Assembly (NCBI RefSeq): GCF_030816075.1
Contig: NZ_JAUSXO010000001.1
Span: forward strand, 496,001 to 560,000
Source of the DNA: Arthrobacter agilis
GTDB lineage: Bacteria; Actinomycetota; Actinomycetes; Actinomycetales; Micrococcaceae
Reading direction: 5' to 3'
DNA: 64,000 nt
Part shown: piece after piece, positions 36,133-44,499 of the stretch
Layout of the letters: every line of letters starts with the position of its first letter
How positions within the stretch are numbered: the stretch's first letter is position 1
The notes under the pieces: model-generated
What the model saw: the letters and a program-made list of their open reading frames with translations, nothing else
Told to the model about the DNA's origin: nothing
Database searches by the model: none
Made by a program: the position numbers and the translations under genes

Positions 36133-37202
36133 CCCGCCGGGGCGGCGTGATCGCCCTCGTCCTCGCCGTGGTGGCCCTCGCCGTGGCGGCCGTCGTCGTC
36201 GTGGTGGGCCTCAACGGGACCAACGGCAAGGGGTCCGCCGAGAACGAGCGCGACCCCCAGCCCGGCACCACCCAGGATGCCGCCCCGCCGCCCGCGCCGG
36301 TGGAGACACCCACCGAGTGCCCCGAGACGACCGTTCCGGTGAGCAACCCCACGGACCTCATGACCGCGCTCGACGCCGCCCAGCCGGGCGACGTCATCGG
36401 CCTCGCGCCCGGCGTCTACTCCGGCAACTTCACGGCCTCCGCCGCCGGGACGGCCGAACAGCCGATCACGCTCTGCGGGACCGCGGAGAGCATCCTCGAC
36501 GGCGGCACCACCGACGACGGCTACGTGTTCCACCTGGAGGACTCCTCCTACTGGGTGCTGCAGGGCTTCACCGTCCGCAACGGGCAGAAGGGCGTCATGG
36601 TGGACCAGACCACCAACACCCTGATCCAGGGCCTCACCGTCACCACGATCGGCGACGAGGGCATCCACCTCCGGAAGTTCAGCACCGACAACCGGGTGCT
36701 CGCCAACACGATCAGCGACACCGGCCAGCGGAAGCCCAAGTTCGGCGAAGGGATCTACGTCGGCACGGCCGAGAGCAACTGGTGCGACGTCAGCAACTGC
36801 GAGCCCGACCGCAGCGACCGCAACGAGATCGCCGGCAACACCATCTCCGGCACCACCTCGGAGAACGTCGACATCAAGGAGGGCACCTCGAACGGCATCC
36901 TGCGGGCCAACAGCTTCGACGGGTCGGCGACCGTCGACGCCGACTCCTGGGTGGACGTGAAGGGCCGCGGCTGGGTCATCGCCGAGAACACCGGCGTCAA
37001 CTCACCCCAGGACGGCTTCCAGACCCACGAGATCGTGGACGGCTGGGGCACCGAGAACGTCTTCCGGGACAACGACGCACAGGTCAACGGGCCGGGCCTC
37101 GGCTACTCCCTGAAACCGGTGCGCGACAACGTCGTCGAATGCAGCAACACGGCCTCCGACGCCGGCGAGGGCCTGTCCAACGAACCCTGCACCTCCGGCT
37201 GA
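36129..37202 (+). CDS. Secreted/anchored right-handed beta-helix protein
   Basis: A 357-residue protein with a signal anchor (~8-28), a Pro-rich spacer and a beta-helix (~65-350). It opens with DLMTALDAAQPGDVIGLAPGVY, the typical pectate-lyase-like N-terminal turn, and carries GEGIYVGTAESNW, RSDRNEIAGN, ENVDIKEGTSNG and DSWVDVKGRGW. The same motifs occur in the secreted protein at 42818-44221, so they are paralogues. Two Cys pairs (WCDVSNC; ECSN...EPC) may form disulphides. A lyase or epimerase acting on the product of this locus is the best guess. The ATG overlaps the preceding stop; the dehydrogenase gene follows after 100 bases. Confidence 0.75.
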   Translation: MTRRGGVIALVLAVVALAVAAVVVVVGLNGTNGKGSAENERDPQPGTTQDAAPPPAPVETPTECPETTVPVSNPTDLMTALDAAQPGDVIGLAPGVYSGNFTASAAGTAEQPITLCGTAESILDGGTTDDGYVFHLEDSSYWVLQGFTVRNGQKGVMVDQTTNTLIQGLTVTTIGDEGIHLRKFSTDNRVLANTISDTGQRKPKFGEGIYVGTAESNWCDVSNCEPDRSDRNEIAGNTISGTTSENVDIKEGTSNGILRANSFDGSATVDADSWVDVKGRGWVIAENTGVNSPQDGFQTHEIVDGWGTENVFRDNDAQVNGPGLGYSLKPVRDNVVECSNTASDAGEGLSNEPCTSG

Positions 37203-37302
37203 CCCCCACCAGACCCTCCACCCAGCGACCACCCCCGCAGCATCCAGCAGCATCCCGAACGACGATCCGCGCTACCTCCAACCCTAAAAGAGAGGCCTCA
37301 CC

Positions 37303-38712
37303 ATGAGCATCTCCCCCCAGAACGACCAGCCAGCACCCCGGGTGACCGTCATCGGCACCGGCTACCTCGGGGCCACCCACGCCGTCTGCATGGCCATCAT
37401 GGGCTTCGACGTCCTCGGCGTCGACGTCGACCAGCGCAAGATCGACATGCTGGCCGCCGGCAAGGTGCCGTTCTTCGAGCCGGGCCTGCCCGAGAAGCTC
37501 GAGGAGGCCCTCGCCTCGGGCCGCCTCCGCTTCAGCACCGACTTCGACGAGGCCGCGGCCTTCGGCGACGTGCACTTCGTCTGCGTCGGGACCCCGCAGG
37601 CACCCGATTCCGCGGCCGCCGACATGCGCTACGTCGACGCGGCGTTCACCGCGCTCGCGACGCGCATCGACCGGAAGGCCCTGCTCGTCGGGAAGTCGAC
37701 CGTCCCCATCGGCACCGCCGCCCGCCTCACCTCGATGGTGCAGTCCGTCTCGCCGCTGGGCGCCGAGCTCGAACTCGCCTGGAACCCCGAGTTCCTCCGC
37801 GAGGGCTTCGCGGTCCAGGACACGCTCTTCCCGGACCGCCTCGTGTTCGGTGTCGGTTCCGCGTGGGCCGAGCAGCAGCTCCGCCGGGTCTTCGCCCCGA
37901 TCCTCGACCTCGACACCCCGGTGATCGTCGCCGACCTCGCGACCTCCGAGCTGGTCAAGGTGGCCGCGAACTCCTTCCTCGCCACGAAGATCTCGTTCAT
38001 CAACGCGATGGCGGAGATCTGCGAGGCCACGGGCGCGGACGTCAACCACCTGGCGAAGGCGCTCAGCATGGACGACCGCATCGGCGGCCGGTTCCTCAAG
38101 CCCGGCCTCGGCTTCGGCGGTGGCTGCCTGCCCAAGGACATCCGTGCCTTCAAGTACCGCGCCGAAGAGCTGGGCGTCGGGCAGGCCGTGAGCTTCCTCG
38201 GCGAGGTGGACTCCATCAACAACCGCCGCCGCGTGCGCACCGTGGACCTCATCCGCGAGCTCGCCGGCGGGAACCTGGAAGGCCAGCGCGTGGCCGCCCT
38301 AGGCGCCGCCTTCAAGCCGAACTCCGACGACGTGCGGGACGCCCCGGCGCTCGACGTCGCGCGGCTGCTGTACCTCGAGGGCGCCATCGTCACGGTCTAC
38401 GACCCCGAGGCCAACTCCAACGCCCACCGCGCCTACCCGGACCTCAACTACGTCGGGACCATGGCCGAGGCCGTGGACCAGGCCGACGTCGTCGCCCTGC
38501 TCACCGAGTGGTCCGAGTTCCGCGACGCGGACCCCGACGAGCTCGGCGCCCTCGTGGCCCACAAGCGGATCCTCGACGGACGGCACGCGCTGAACGCCAA
38601 CGACTACACGTCGAAGGGCTGGCAGTACCGGGCCCTCGGCCGGCCGGCGCAGGCCGCCACCGTGGAGCTCGCGAGCGACGTCCGCGACGAGACGCCGACC
38701 CTCGCGCTGTAA
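37303..38712 (+). CDS. Nucleotide-sugar dehydrogenase (UDP-glucose/GDP-mannose dehydrogenase family)
   Basis: A 469-residue NAD-dependent four-electron dehydrogenase. The Rossmann motif VIGTGYLGATHA at the N-terminus, the NPEFLREG block, LVKVAANSFLATKISFINAMAE and catalytic Cys275 in GFGGGCLPKD are all present. It makes a nucleotide-linked uronic acid, most likely UDP-glucuronate; GDP-mannuronate cannot be excluded by sequence alone. It supplies substrate for the neighbouring synthases. A 19-bp perfect hairpin with TTTTT follows, closing the 32.9-38.7 kb operon. AAAGAGAGG just upstream of ATG 37303 is a good ribosome site. Confidence 0.9.
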   Translation: MSISPQNDQPAPRVTVIGTGYLGATHAVCMAIMGFDVLGVDVDQRKIDMLAAGKVPFFEPGLPEKLEEALASGRLRFSTDFDEAAAFGDVHFVCVGTPQAPDSAAADMRYVDAAFTALATRIDRKALLVGKSTVPIGTAARLTSMVQSVSPLGAELELAWNPEFLREGFAVQDTLFPDRLVFGVGSAWAEQQLRRVFAPILDLDTPVIVADLATSELVKVAANSFLATKISFINAMAEICEATGADVNHLAKALSMDDRIGGRFLKPGLGFGGGCLPKDIRAFKYRAEELGVGQAVSFLGEVDSINNRRRVRTVDLIRELAGGNLEGQRVAALGAAFKPNSDDVRDAPALDVARLLYLEGAIVTVYDPEANSNAHRAYPDLNYVGTMAEAVDQADVVALLTEWSEFRDADPDELGALVAHKRILDGRHALNANDYTSKGWQYRALGRPAQAATVELASDVRDETPTLAL

Positions 38713-39217
38713 CCCGGTGTAACTCGGAGGAACACGGCAGGGGCCGGGTGGGGATCTCCCCACCCGGCCCCTGCCTTTTTCGTCTGCCGTGCTGTTCCTG
38801 CGGGGTCGTGGTGGCCTGCGGGGGAGGAGGCCGATCCGGACCAGGTAGTGATTACCCGTAGTCCTGCCGACGGGCCGTGCAGCGGCGCGTAGAAGATTCT
38901 TTTTCAGCCGCGTGCATTTGGTGGAAATCGCGAGATTGTTACTCGTGTGCCAGATGTTGCGCCCGATCTACTGTGAGTCATCGGTCATTCCTCGACAACT
39001 CAGAAATAGGTCTCCCAATGCCTGGTCTCAGTCCAGCCCATGCCTCGGCCCTTCGTCGCCAGGCGTACGGCTCCCCATAGATCGGGCGCTTCGACCCCGT
39101 CCCCGGCCTGATCCCGAGCTGCGGGCACGCGTCGGACCTCCTCCCACGCATCGGTAGCTCTTTCCGCAATTCCACGAACAGCGTTCCAGCGCGCCCTTTT
39201 CCAGAAAGCGAATCGAC
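38713..39217. other. 505-base intergenic region, A+T-rich leader of the second synthase gene
   Basis: Begins with the operon terminator. From 38840 it is A+T-richer than its surroundings and holds GGTAGTGATTACCCGTAG (38846-38863), a TACTGT -10-like hexamer (38969-38974) and a 12-bp perfect inverted repeat, GCGCCCGATCTA (38959-38970) with TAGATCGGGCGC (39078-39089), 107 bases apart. No gene of its own could be supported; a 67-codon frame at 38877 lacks a ribosome site and typical codon use. Confidence 0.5.
38736..38780 (+). terminator. Rho-independent terminator of the polysaccharide operon
   Basis: GGCAGGGGCCGGGTGGGGA (38736-38754) pairs perfectly with 38757-38775 and is followed at once by TTTTT (38776-38780). 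It is the most classical terminator in the window and is nearly copied at 42770-42809. Confidence 0.9.
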
Positions 39218-40639
39218 ATGACAGCCGTTCTGCCCGACCACATCAAGTCCGAATACCTCACGCTGCCCGTGGCACAGCAGGGAGCCTCGACGGATCGGGC
39301 GACCATCGGTTGCGTCATCCCCGCCTACAACGAGCAGGACACCATCGCCGAGGTGCTGACGGCCCTGCTCGACCAGACGCGCCTGCCCGATGCGATCCAC
39401 GTGGTCATCAACAACTCGGACGACGAGACGTTCTACATCGCACGGGAGTTCGCCGGCCCCCACGAACGCGTCTACCAGGACGTCACCTACAGGACAGAGG
39501 TCTTCGTCCACGACATCGGGTCCAACAGCGACAAGAAGGTGGGCGCCCTGAACTTCGGCTACACCAAGGTCGCCGACGACTACGACTACTTCCTCGGCGT
39601 CGACGGGGACACCGTGGCGGACCGCCATGCTGTCGAGTACCTGGAGAAGGAGATCCGGTCGGATCCCCGCATCGGTGGCATCTCCGCCATCTACACGGTT
39701 GCCGAGTCGTCGTCGAAGGGCTTCATCTCGAAGTTCCTCACGGCGGGCCAGAGGGCCCAGTTCGCTGCGTTCAACATGGACAACCTCCTCCGCGGCCGGA
39801 ACATGGCCGTCCTGGGCGGCCAGTTCTCGATCCTGTCGATGGACGCGCTGAAGAACGTCATGATCGACAACCGTCAGGCCACTCCATGGGTGAAGGACTC
39901 GGAGGTGGAGGATTCCCTCCTGTCCCTGCAGATCAAGAACCTCGGCTACGCGACGAAGATCTCGGCCCGCGCCCGGGCCGCCGTCGGCGGGATGGACACG
40001 CTCCGCTCCCTCGACGGGCAGCAGGTGAAGTGGAACTACGGGGCCATCGACCTGATGTGGCCCGGTCAGCGCAGCAACACCCCGGGGCAGCCGCTGCACC
40101 CGAATCTGCGCCTGCGGTGGAGCGAGAACGTGTCGATGGTGTTCAACATCCTGACGCGGCTGTCGTTCATCATGCTGCTTGCCGCATCACTGAGCATCAG
40201 CGCGTGGGTCTTCTACCCGGTGTGGCTGATCCCGCCGGTGGTCGCCGTCATACTGAATCTCCGGATCGCGCTGACCATCAAGGGCAAGTCGGCGAGGGAC
40301 ATCGCCTTCGCCCTCCTGGTCGCTCCCGCCGAGCTGTACTTGTGGCTGCGGATGGGGCACTTCCTCCGCGCCTGGACCAAGTTCTTCACGAACGCCCAGA
40401 CCGACAACTGGGCCGCGCAGGCCCGCGCCGAGCGGGGCGCCGGGAGTGCGTATCTCATGCCGCTGGTCGTCTTCGCCGTGGTCGCCGCGGGCCTGATCTT
40501 CACCTGGCTACGCCTCCCGGTCGACATCCAGTCCGGGATCCTCGCCGTCGGCTGGCCCATCCTCTACATCACGACCATGGTCCAGACCACCTTCATGCTG
40601 CGGAAGACCCTCCGCAGCCACCGTGGCTTCCACGTCTGA
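39218..40639 (+). CDS. GT2 membrane glycosyltransferase (cellulose-synthase-like)
   Basis: A 473-residue protein. The GT-A domain (~28-300) has GCVIPAYNEQDTI, a VDGDTVADRHAVEYL DxD motif, the DSEVEDSLLSLQIKNLGY acceptor/base region, and QQVKWNYGAIDLMW, a variant of the QxxRW motif (Gln-x2-Lys-Trp). Four hydrophobic segments follow (~310-355, 365-385, 415-435, 440-460). It is a different subfamily from the synthase at 32.9 kb, so the locus may make a heteropolymer or two polymers. The long leader suggests separate regulation. It is followed within 1.1 kb by a lipoprotein and a GH8 gene, as cellulose-type loci pair a synthase with a glycanase. Confidence 0.85.
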   Translation: MTAVLPDHIKSEYLTLPVAQQGASTDRATIGCVIPAYNEQDTIAEVLTALLDQTRLPDAIHVVINNSDDETFYIAREFAGPHERVYQDVTYRTEVFVHDIGSNSDKKVGALNFGYTKVADDYDYFLGVDGDTVADRHAVEYLEKEIRSDPRIGGISAIYTVAESSSKGFISKFLTAGQRAQFAAFNMDNLLRGRNMAVLGGQFSILSMDALKNVMIDNRQATPWVKDSEVEDSLLSLQIKNLGYATKISARARAAVGGMDTLRSLDGQQVKWNYGAIDLMWPGQRSNTPGQPLHPNLRLRWSENVSMVFNILTRLSFIMLLAASLSISAWVFYPVWLIPPVVAVILNLRIALTIKGKSARDIAFALLVAPAELYLWLRMGHFLRAWTKFFTNAQTDNWAAQARAERGAGSAYLMPLVVFAVVAAGLIFTWLRLPVDIQSGILAVGWPILYITTMVQTTFMLRKTLRSHRGFHV

Positions 40640-40700
40640 TCACCCGCCGCCCACTCCTCGGCTCCCGCAGCCCGCCGCCTCCACCTCGAAGGACCCCGCC

Positions 40701-41552
40701 ATGACTTCTCGGCCATCCACCACGCCCAGACACCGTCTGAGCACCACGCCATGGTTCCGCCCCACGCCTCGGGCCACCGTCCAGGGCTTCTCCGTCCTCG
40801 TCGGCACCGCACTCCTGGTCACCGGATGCAGCATCCCCGGGCTCCCCGGCGCCACCGGTGCACCCGGGCCCATGACGCGGGCCGCGGAGATCCAGGGACC
40901 CGCCGCGACGCAGACGGCCGATGCCGTGTCCGAAGCCGTGTCCGAAGCCGCGTCCGAAGCCGGTGACGACGCCGGCACCGACGCTCCCGGAGCGGCGCAA
41001 CCGGACGAGCCGGCCGCGGCGGGTGCCGAGACCCCGACGACGGATCCGAGCGCTTCCGCCGACCCCGACACGACGGCTGACACGCCGTCGCCGCCGGGCG
41101 ACGACGAGGACTGGGTCCGGGTGAAGGCGGATCTCGACGGGGGATCGGTCACGCACACCCTCCCGGCCGGCGGCCGCACCGTGGTGATCGACTACTGGAC
41201 GGACGACGACGTGTCCCGGCTGACGCCGGACAGCACGCCGATCATCCGGATGAACGCGCGGATCGACGGCGCGGACGACGGGACGCACATCGCCGTCACG
41301 CGCTTCAACGCGCAGGTGCAGCGTCTCGGCGTCGTCCTGGCGAACGACACCGGGAGCTTCGCCATCAACCCGCCGTTCACCTACATGACCGCCGTCGCGC
41401 TCCCCGCGAACCCGGAGGCCCATGCGACCGAGGTGCTGGTCACCTTCGACCTCCTGACCGAGACCGCACCGGGGTCGGGGATCATGACGCGCCAGACCAT
41501 CCTCGACACGGTCTCCCTCGGCTACGCGCAGCCGCCCGGCGAGTCGGAGTAG
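40701..41552 (+). CDS. Predicted lipoprotein of the polysaccharide locus
   Basis: A 283-residue protein. After a Thr/Arg-rich N-terminus, a hydrophobic segment ends in the lipobox LLVTGC, so it should be lipid-anchored on the outer face of the membrane. A low-complexity spacer includes the tandem VSEAVSEAASEAG (DNA 40920-40960) and Pro/Asp/Thr-rich sequence. A folded C-terminal domain of ~145 residues follows, with no recognised family. ATG 40701 follows GAAGGA; an in-frame ATG at 40623 overlaps the synthase end. Only 8 bases separate it from the GH8 gene. Confidence 0.65.
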   Translation: MTSRPSTTPRHRLSTTPWFRPTPRATVQGFSVLVGTALLVTGCSIPGLPGATGAPGPMTRAAEIQGPAATQTADAVSEAVSEAASEAGDDAGTDAPGAAQPDEPAAAGAETPTTDPSASADPDTTADTPSPPGDDEDWVRVKADLDGGSVTHTLPAGGRTVVIDYWTDDDVSRLTPDSTPIIRMNARIDGADDGTHIAVTRFNAQVQRLGVVLANDTGSFAINPPFTYMTAVALPANPEAHATEVLVTFDLLTETAPGSGIMTRQTILDTVSLGYAQPPGESE

Positions 41553-41560
41553 CAGCACCC

Positions 41561-42757
41561 ATGACCCGACAGCACGCTGTCCGGCGTCGTCCGGAAGCCG
41601 GTGCACCCCGGCGACCCGGGCGGCGACCGGGGAGGACCACGCGGTGGATCATCGGCATCGGGACGGCGTCGGTCCTCGTGGGGTCCCTGCTGATCGCTGC
41701 GGCCCTGCCCGGGCCCCAGCACCACCCCGGCGCCGGCCCGGCACCCGATCCCGGCTCGTCGGCCGAGGATGAGGCACGCCGATTCCTCGAGACGTGGGTC
41801 GACGACGACGGGCGGGTGGTGCGGCGCGACCAGGGTGGTGACACCGTCAGCGAAGGCCAGGCCTACGGCCTGCTCGCCGCCCTCGGGGCGGGGGACGAGG
41901 CGCGGTTCGAGGTGATCTGGCAGTGGACGACGGCCAACCTGATGCGCGACGACGGACTCCTGGCGTGGCACTGGGAGGACGGCGGGACCAGTGACGCCGA
42001 ACCGGCGGCGGACGCCGATGTCGATGCCGCGCGTGCCCTCGTGCTCGCGGGCGCAGCGTTCGACCGGCCGGACTACACGGCCGCAGGGAACGCCCTCGCC
42101 GGGAAGGTCCTGGACACCATGACGGCCCGGACGCGCTTCGGGCTGGTCCTCCTCCCCGGCCCCTGGGCGGACGAGGGCCCCGACTACACCTACAACCCCT
42201 CGTATGCCTCTCCGGCGTCCTTCGCCGTGCTGGCCCGCAGTACCGGCGACGATCGATGGACGGACCTGCTGGGTGGGAGCGCACGTGCTACGGAGGCGCT
42301 CCTGGACCAGTCCGCTCTGCCGCCCGACTGGTCGGTCATCCGCGCCGACGGCACCGTCCATGCACAGGCCGGAGCGGGCGGGGAGGGCCCGTCCATCCGC
42401 TACAGCTACGACGCGGCCCGGCTGCCGATCCGCTTCGCCGAATCCTGCCGCGCCGAGGACCGGGCCCTCGCCGCCCGCCTGCTTCCGGCACTGGGCGAGG
42501 GAACGGACCTCGCGGTGTCATTGGACCTGGACGCGGTTCCCCTCGAGCAGGGCCGGCATCCGCTCGCGCATCTGGCGCGGTCGGCGTCGGCAGCCGCCGC
42601 CCGCGAACTCCCCGCCGCCTCCCGGGACATCGGGGACGCCTACCGCCTCCGGCAGGATCACGACACCTACTACGGAGCAGCATGGACGGCACTCACCCGG
42701 CTCATGCTCGAAACCGACACCCTGGGTGGTTGCCCGGCCCTCGAGGACCAGTCCTAG
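41561..42757 (+). CDS. Glycoside hydrolase family 8-like protein, membrane-anchored
   Basis: A 398-residue protein with an Arg/Pro-rich cytoplasmic start, one membrane helix (~28-48) and an extracytoplasmic (alpha/alpha)6-barrel domain of the GH8/BcsZ type. The catalytic-acid motif is seen as VSEGQAYGLLAAL, the WHWED segment follows, and DADVDAARALVLAG carries the Asp normally used as base; YNPSYASP is another family signature. GH8 enzymes trim beta-1,4-glucans and accompany bacterial cellulose-type synthases. It likely edits the polymer made by the synthase two genes upstream. Transcription ends at a hairpin 12 bases after the stop. Confidence 0.8.
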   Translation: MTRQHAVRRRPEAGAPRRPGRRPGRTTRWIIGIGTASVLVGSLLIAAALPGPQHHPGAGPAPDPGSSAEDEARRFLETWVDDDGRVVRRDQGGDTVSEGQAYGLLAALGAGDEARFEVIWQWTTANLMRDDGLLAWHWEDGGTSDAEPAADADVDAARALVLAGAAFDRPDYTAAGNALAGKVLDTMTARTRFGLVLLPGPWADEGPDYTYNPSYASPASFAVLARSTGDDRWTDLLGGSARATEALLDQSALPPDWSVIRADGTVHAQAGAGGEGPSIRYSYDAARLPIRFAESCRAEDRALAARLLPALGEGTDLAVSLDLDAVPLEQGRHPLAHLARSASAAAARELPAASRDIGDAYRLRQDHDTYYGAAWTALTRLMLETDTLGGCPALEDQS

Positions 42758-42769
42758 CTCCACAGGAAC

Positions 42770-42809
42770 GGCAGGGGCCGGGCGGGGAGATCCCCACCCG
42801 GCCCCGGCC
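42770..42809. terminator. Hairpin terminator, near-copy of the one at 38.7 kb
   Basis: GGCAGGGGCCGGGCGGGGA (42770-42788) pairs with 42791-42809 with two mismatches. It lies between convergent genes. Apart from a few substitutions it matches the dehydrogenase terminator, including the GGAAC flank, but lacks the T-run. Confidence 0.7.
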
Positions 42810-42817
42810 GTGCGTGC

Positions 42818-44221
42818 CTAGCGGCAGGCGATGTTGCTCAGCCCGCGGGCGGCGCCGCTGGGCTTGCAGGAGACAGTGGTCCCGAGCTTCGCGGACTGCA
42901 CCCAGACCTCGTACCCCGGCACCCTGCCCTGCGCGGTGTTGCCCGTGAGGACGTTGCCCGTACCCCAGCCGTCGAGCACGGAGTGCACCTGGATGGCATC
43001 GAGCTTCGCACCGGAGCCGGTGTTGCCCTCGATCCGGTAGCCGTTGCCCTTCACATCGATCCACGAATCGGCGCTGTTGGCGCCGGAGAAACCGGAGTTG
43101 GTGAACACGTTGCCGGCAACGACGCCGCCCGTGGTCCCCTCCTTGATGTCCACGCCCTCCGCGGTCGTGTTGGTGATGCGGTTCCCGCGCACCGTGATGC
43201 GGTCCGAACGGTCCGGCACGCCGCGCGTCCAGTTGCTGGTGGCGCTGCCGATGTAGACGCCCTCACCGTACGCGGGCTGCTTCAGCCCGGTGTCGTGGAT
43301 GGAGGAGTTCAGCAGGGCGCCGTCCGTGCTGCCGGAGCGGAAGTGCACGGCCTCGGCCCCGATGGTGCCGACGTCCACGCCGCTGATGACGGTGTTCCTC
43401 GAGCCGTCCAGCACGATGCCCTTGGCGGAGGACGTGACCGAGAGGCCCTCGATCCGCCAGTAGGAGCCCGTCACGTGGAGGCCGTAGCCGGAGGACGTGG
43501 ACCCGGAGGAGAGGACGGCGTTGCGCGAGCCGCGGAGGGTGACGGGGGCTGCCGCGGTACCCGACGCCGAGGCCTCGAAGGAGCCGACGTACCGGCCGTC
43601 GGCCAGCTGGATGACGGACCCCGGACGAGCGCTCTTCAGGGCGGACCTGAGCCCCGCGGCCGTTGAGACCTGGACGACGCCGGCAGGTGCGGGTACTGCC
43701 GCGGGGACGGCGGCGGGGGCCGACGCCAGGACCGGCACGGGGGCCGGAGCCGGCACAGGGGCCGGTGCGGGAGCGGGTGCAGGGGCGGCGCTTGGTGCCG
43801 GGGCCGGGCCGGGGGCGGGTGCGGGTGCGGGGGCCGGAGCAGGTGCGGGAGCCGGAGTGGCTGCGGGCTTCGCGACGGAGAAGACCACCGTGCTCTCCTC
43901 CCGTCCGGCGGGCGTCTCCCACCGGACATTGAGCTTATGCGACCCCGCACCCGTGGTCACGGGCCAGGAGTAGGGGGCGGTGGTGTCCTGGCCGAGGTAG
44001 ACGCCGTCGAGCTTGAACTTCACCTTCATGCCGGCGGGGGCGTCGACGCTCGCGGTGAAGACGCCGTCGGGCTGCACGGTTTCGGCGACGGGCGATCCGT
44101 CCGCCAGGACGGTGGGAGTGGAGGCCGACGCCGGAAGGGCGAAGGACGACGTCGCAACTGCGGTGACAGCGGCGACCATCGCCAGCCTGCCGCCCGTGTG
44201 CAGGGAGAAGTACGGTTTCAT
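42818..44221 (-). CDS. Secreted beta-helix protein with Pro/Ala linker
   Basis: A 467-residue exported protein: signal peptide ending near ALPASA, an Ig-like domain (~35-120), a ~65-residue Pro/Ala linker of repeated PAPAP units, and a C-terminal beta-helix (~190-467). The helix shares GEGVYIGSATSNW, RSDRITVRGN, EGVDIKEGTTGG and DSWIDVKGNGY with the protein at 36129-37202, so the two are paralogues. It lacks a membrane anchor and should reach the medium or the outer wall, consistent with a released polysaccharide-acting enzyme. ATG 44221 follows AGGAAAGAAG; an upstream GTG/ATG would only add a charged stretch. It converges on the GH8 gene. Confidence 0.8.
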   Translation of the reverse strand: MKPYFSLHTGGRLAMVAAVTAVATSSFALPASASTPTVLADGSPVAETVQPDGVFTASVDAPAGMKVKFKLDGVYLGQDTTAPYSWPVTTGAGSHKLNVRWETPAGREESTVVFSVAKPAATPAPAPAPAPAPAPAPGPAPAPSAAPAPAPAPAPVPAPAPVPVLASAPAAVPAAVPAPAGVVQVSTAAGLRSALKSARPGSVIQLADGRYVGSFEASASGTAAAPVTLRGSRNAVLSSGSTSSGYGLHVTGSYWRIEGLSVTSSAKGIVLDGSRNTVISGVDVGTIGAEAVHFRSGSTDGALLNSSIHDTGLKQPAYGEGVYIGSATSNWTRGVPDRSDRITVRGNRITNTTAEGVDIKEGTTGGVVAGNVFTNSGFSGANSADSWIDVKGNGYRIEGNTGSGAKLDAIQVHSVLDGWGTGNVLTGNTAQGRVPGYEVWVQSAKLGTTVSCKPSGAARGLSNIACR

Positions 44222-44499
44222 CTGCTTCTTTCCTAGTGAGACCTTCCGCATGCGCGGTTCAGTGGTCCGAGGCTACGAAGGCGGACGGGGCGCACCACGG
44301 GTTCCGGCCCGGCTTTGCGAGAAAAACGGCAACCTCTGCGGGAACGCTTGTGCTTCCTTGCGCGAACGGCCACCTGCCCGAGCAAGTAGTGCGCCGCTGA
44401 AGACGGGTATCGGCCCGCGTAAATCACTCTCGTAATCAGGGCGGGCGTCCTGTTGGCTGAGGGCCACATGGTCATAGACGAGCATCACGTAGGGAAGCT
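44222..44499. other. 278-base divergent promoter region before the Hsp70-like gene
   Basis: Separates the secreted beta-helix gene (minus) from the Hsp70-like gene (plus). It holds CAAGTAGTGCGCCGC around 44384 and A+T-richer stretches near 44420-44440. AGGGAAG just before ATG 44500 serves as ribosome site. No convincing paired -35/-10 could be fixed. Confidence 0.4.

Noticed and set aside
38877..39080. 67-codon frame with several Cys residues
   Set aside because: No ribosome site, atypical composition and overlap with a likely structured leader; not supported as a gene.
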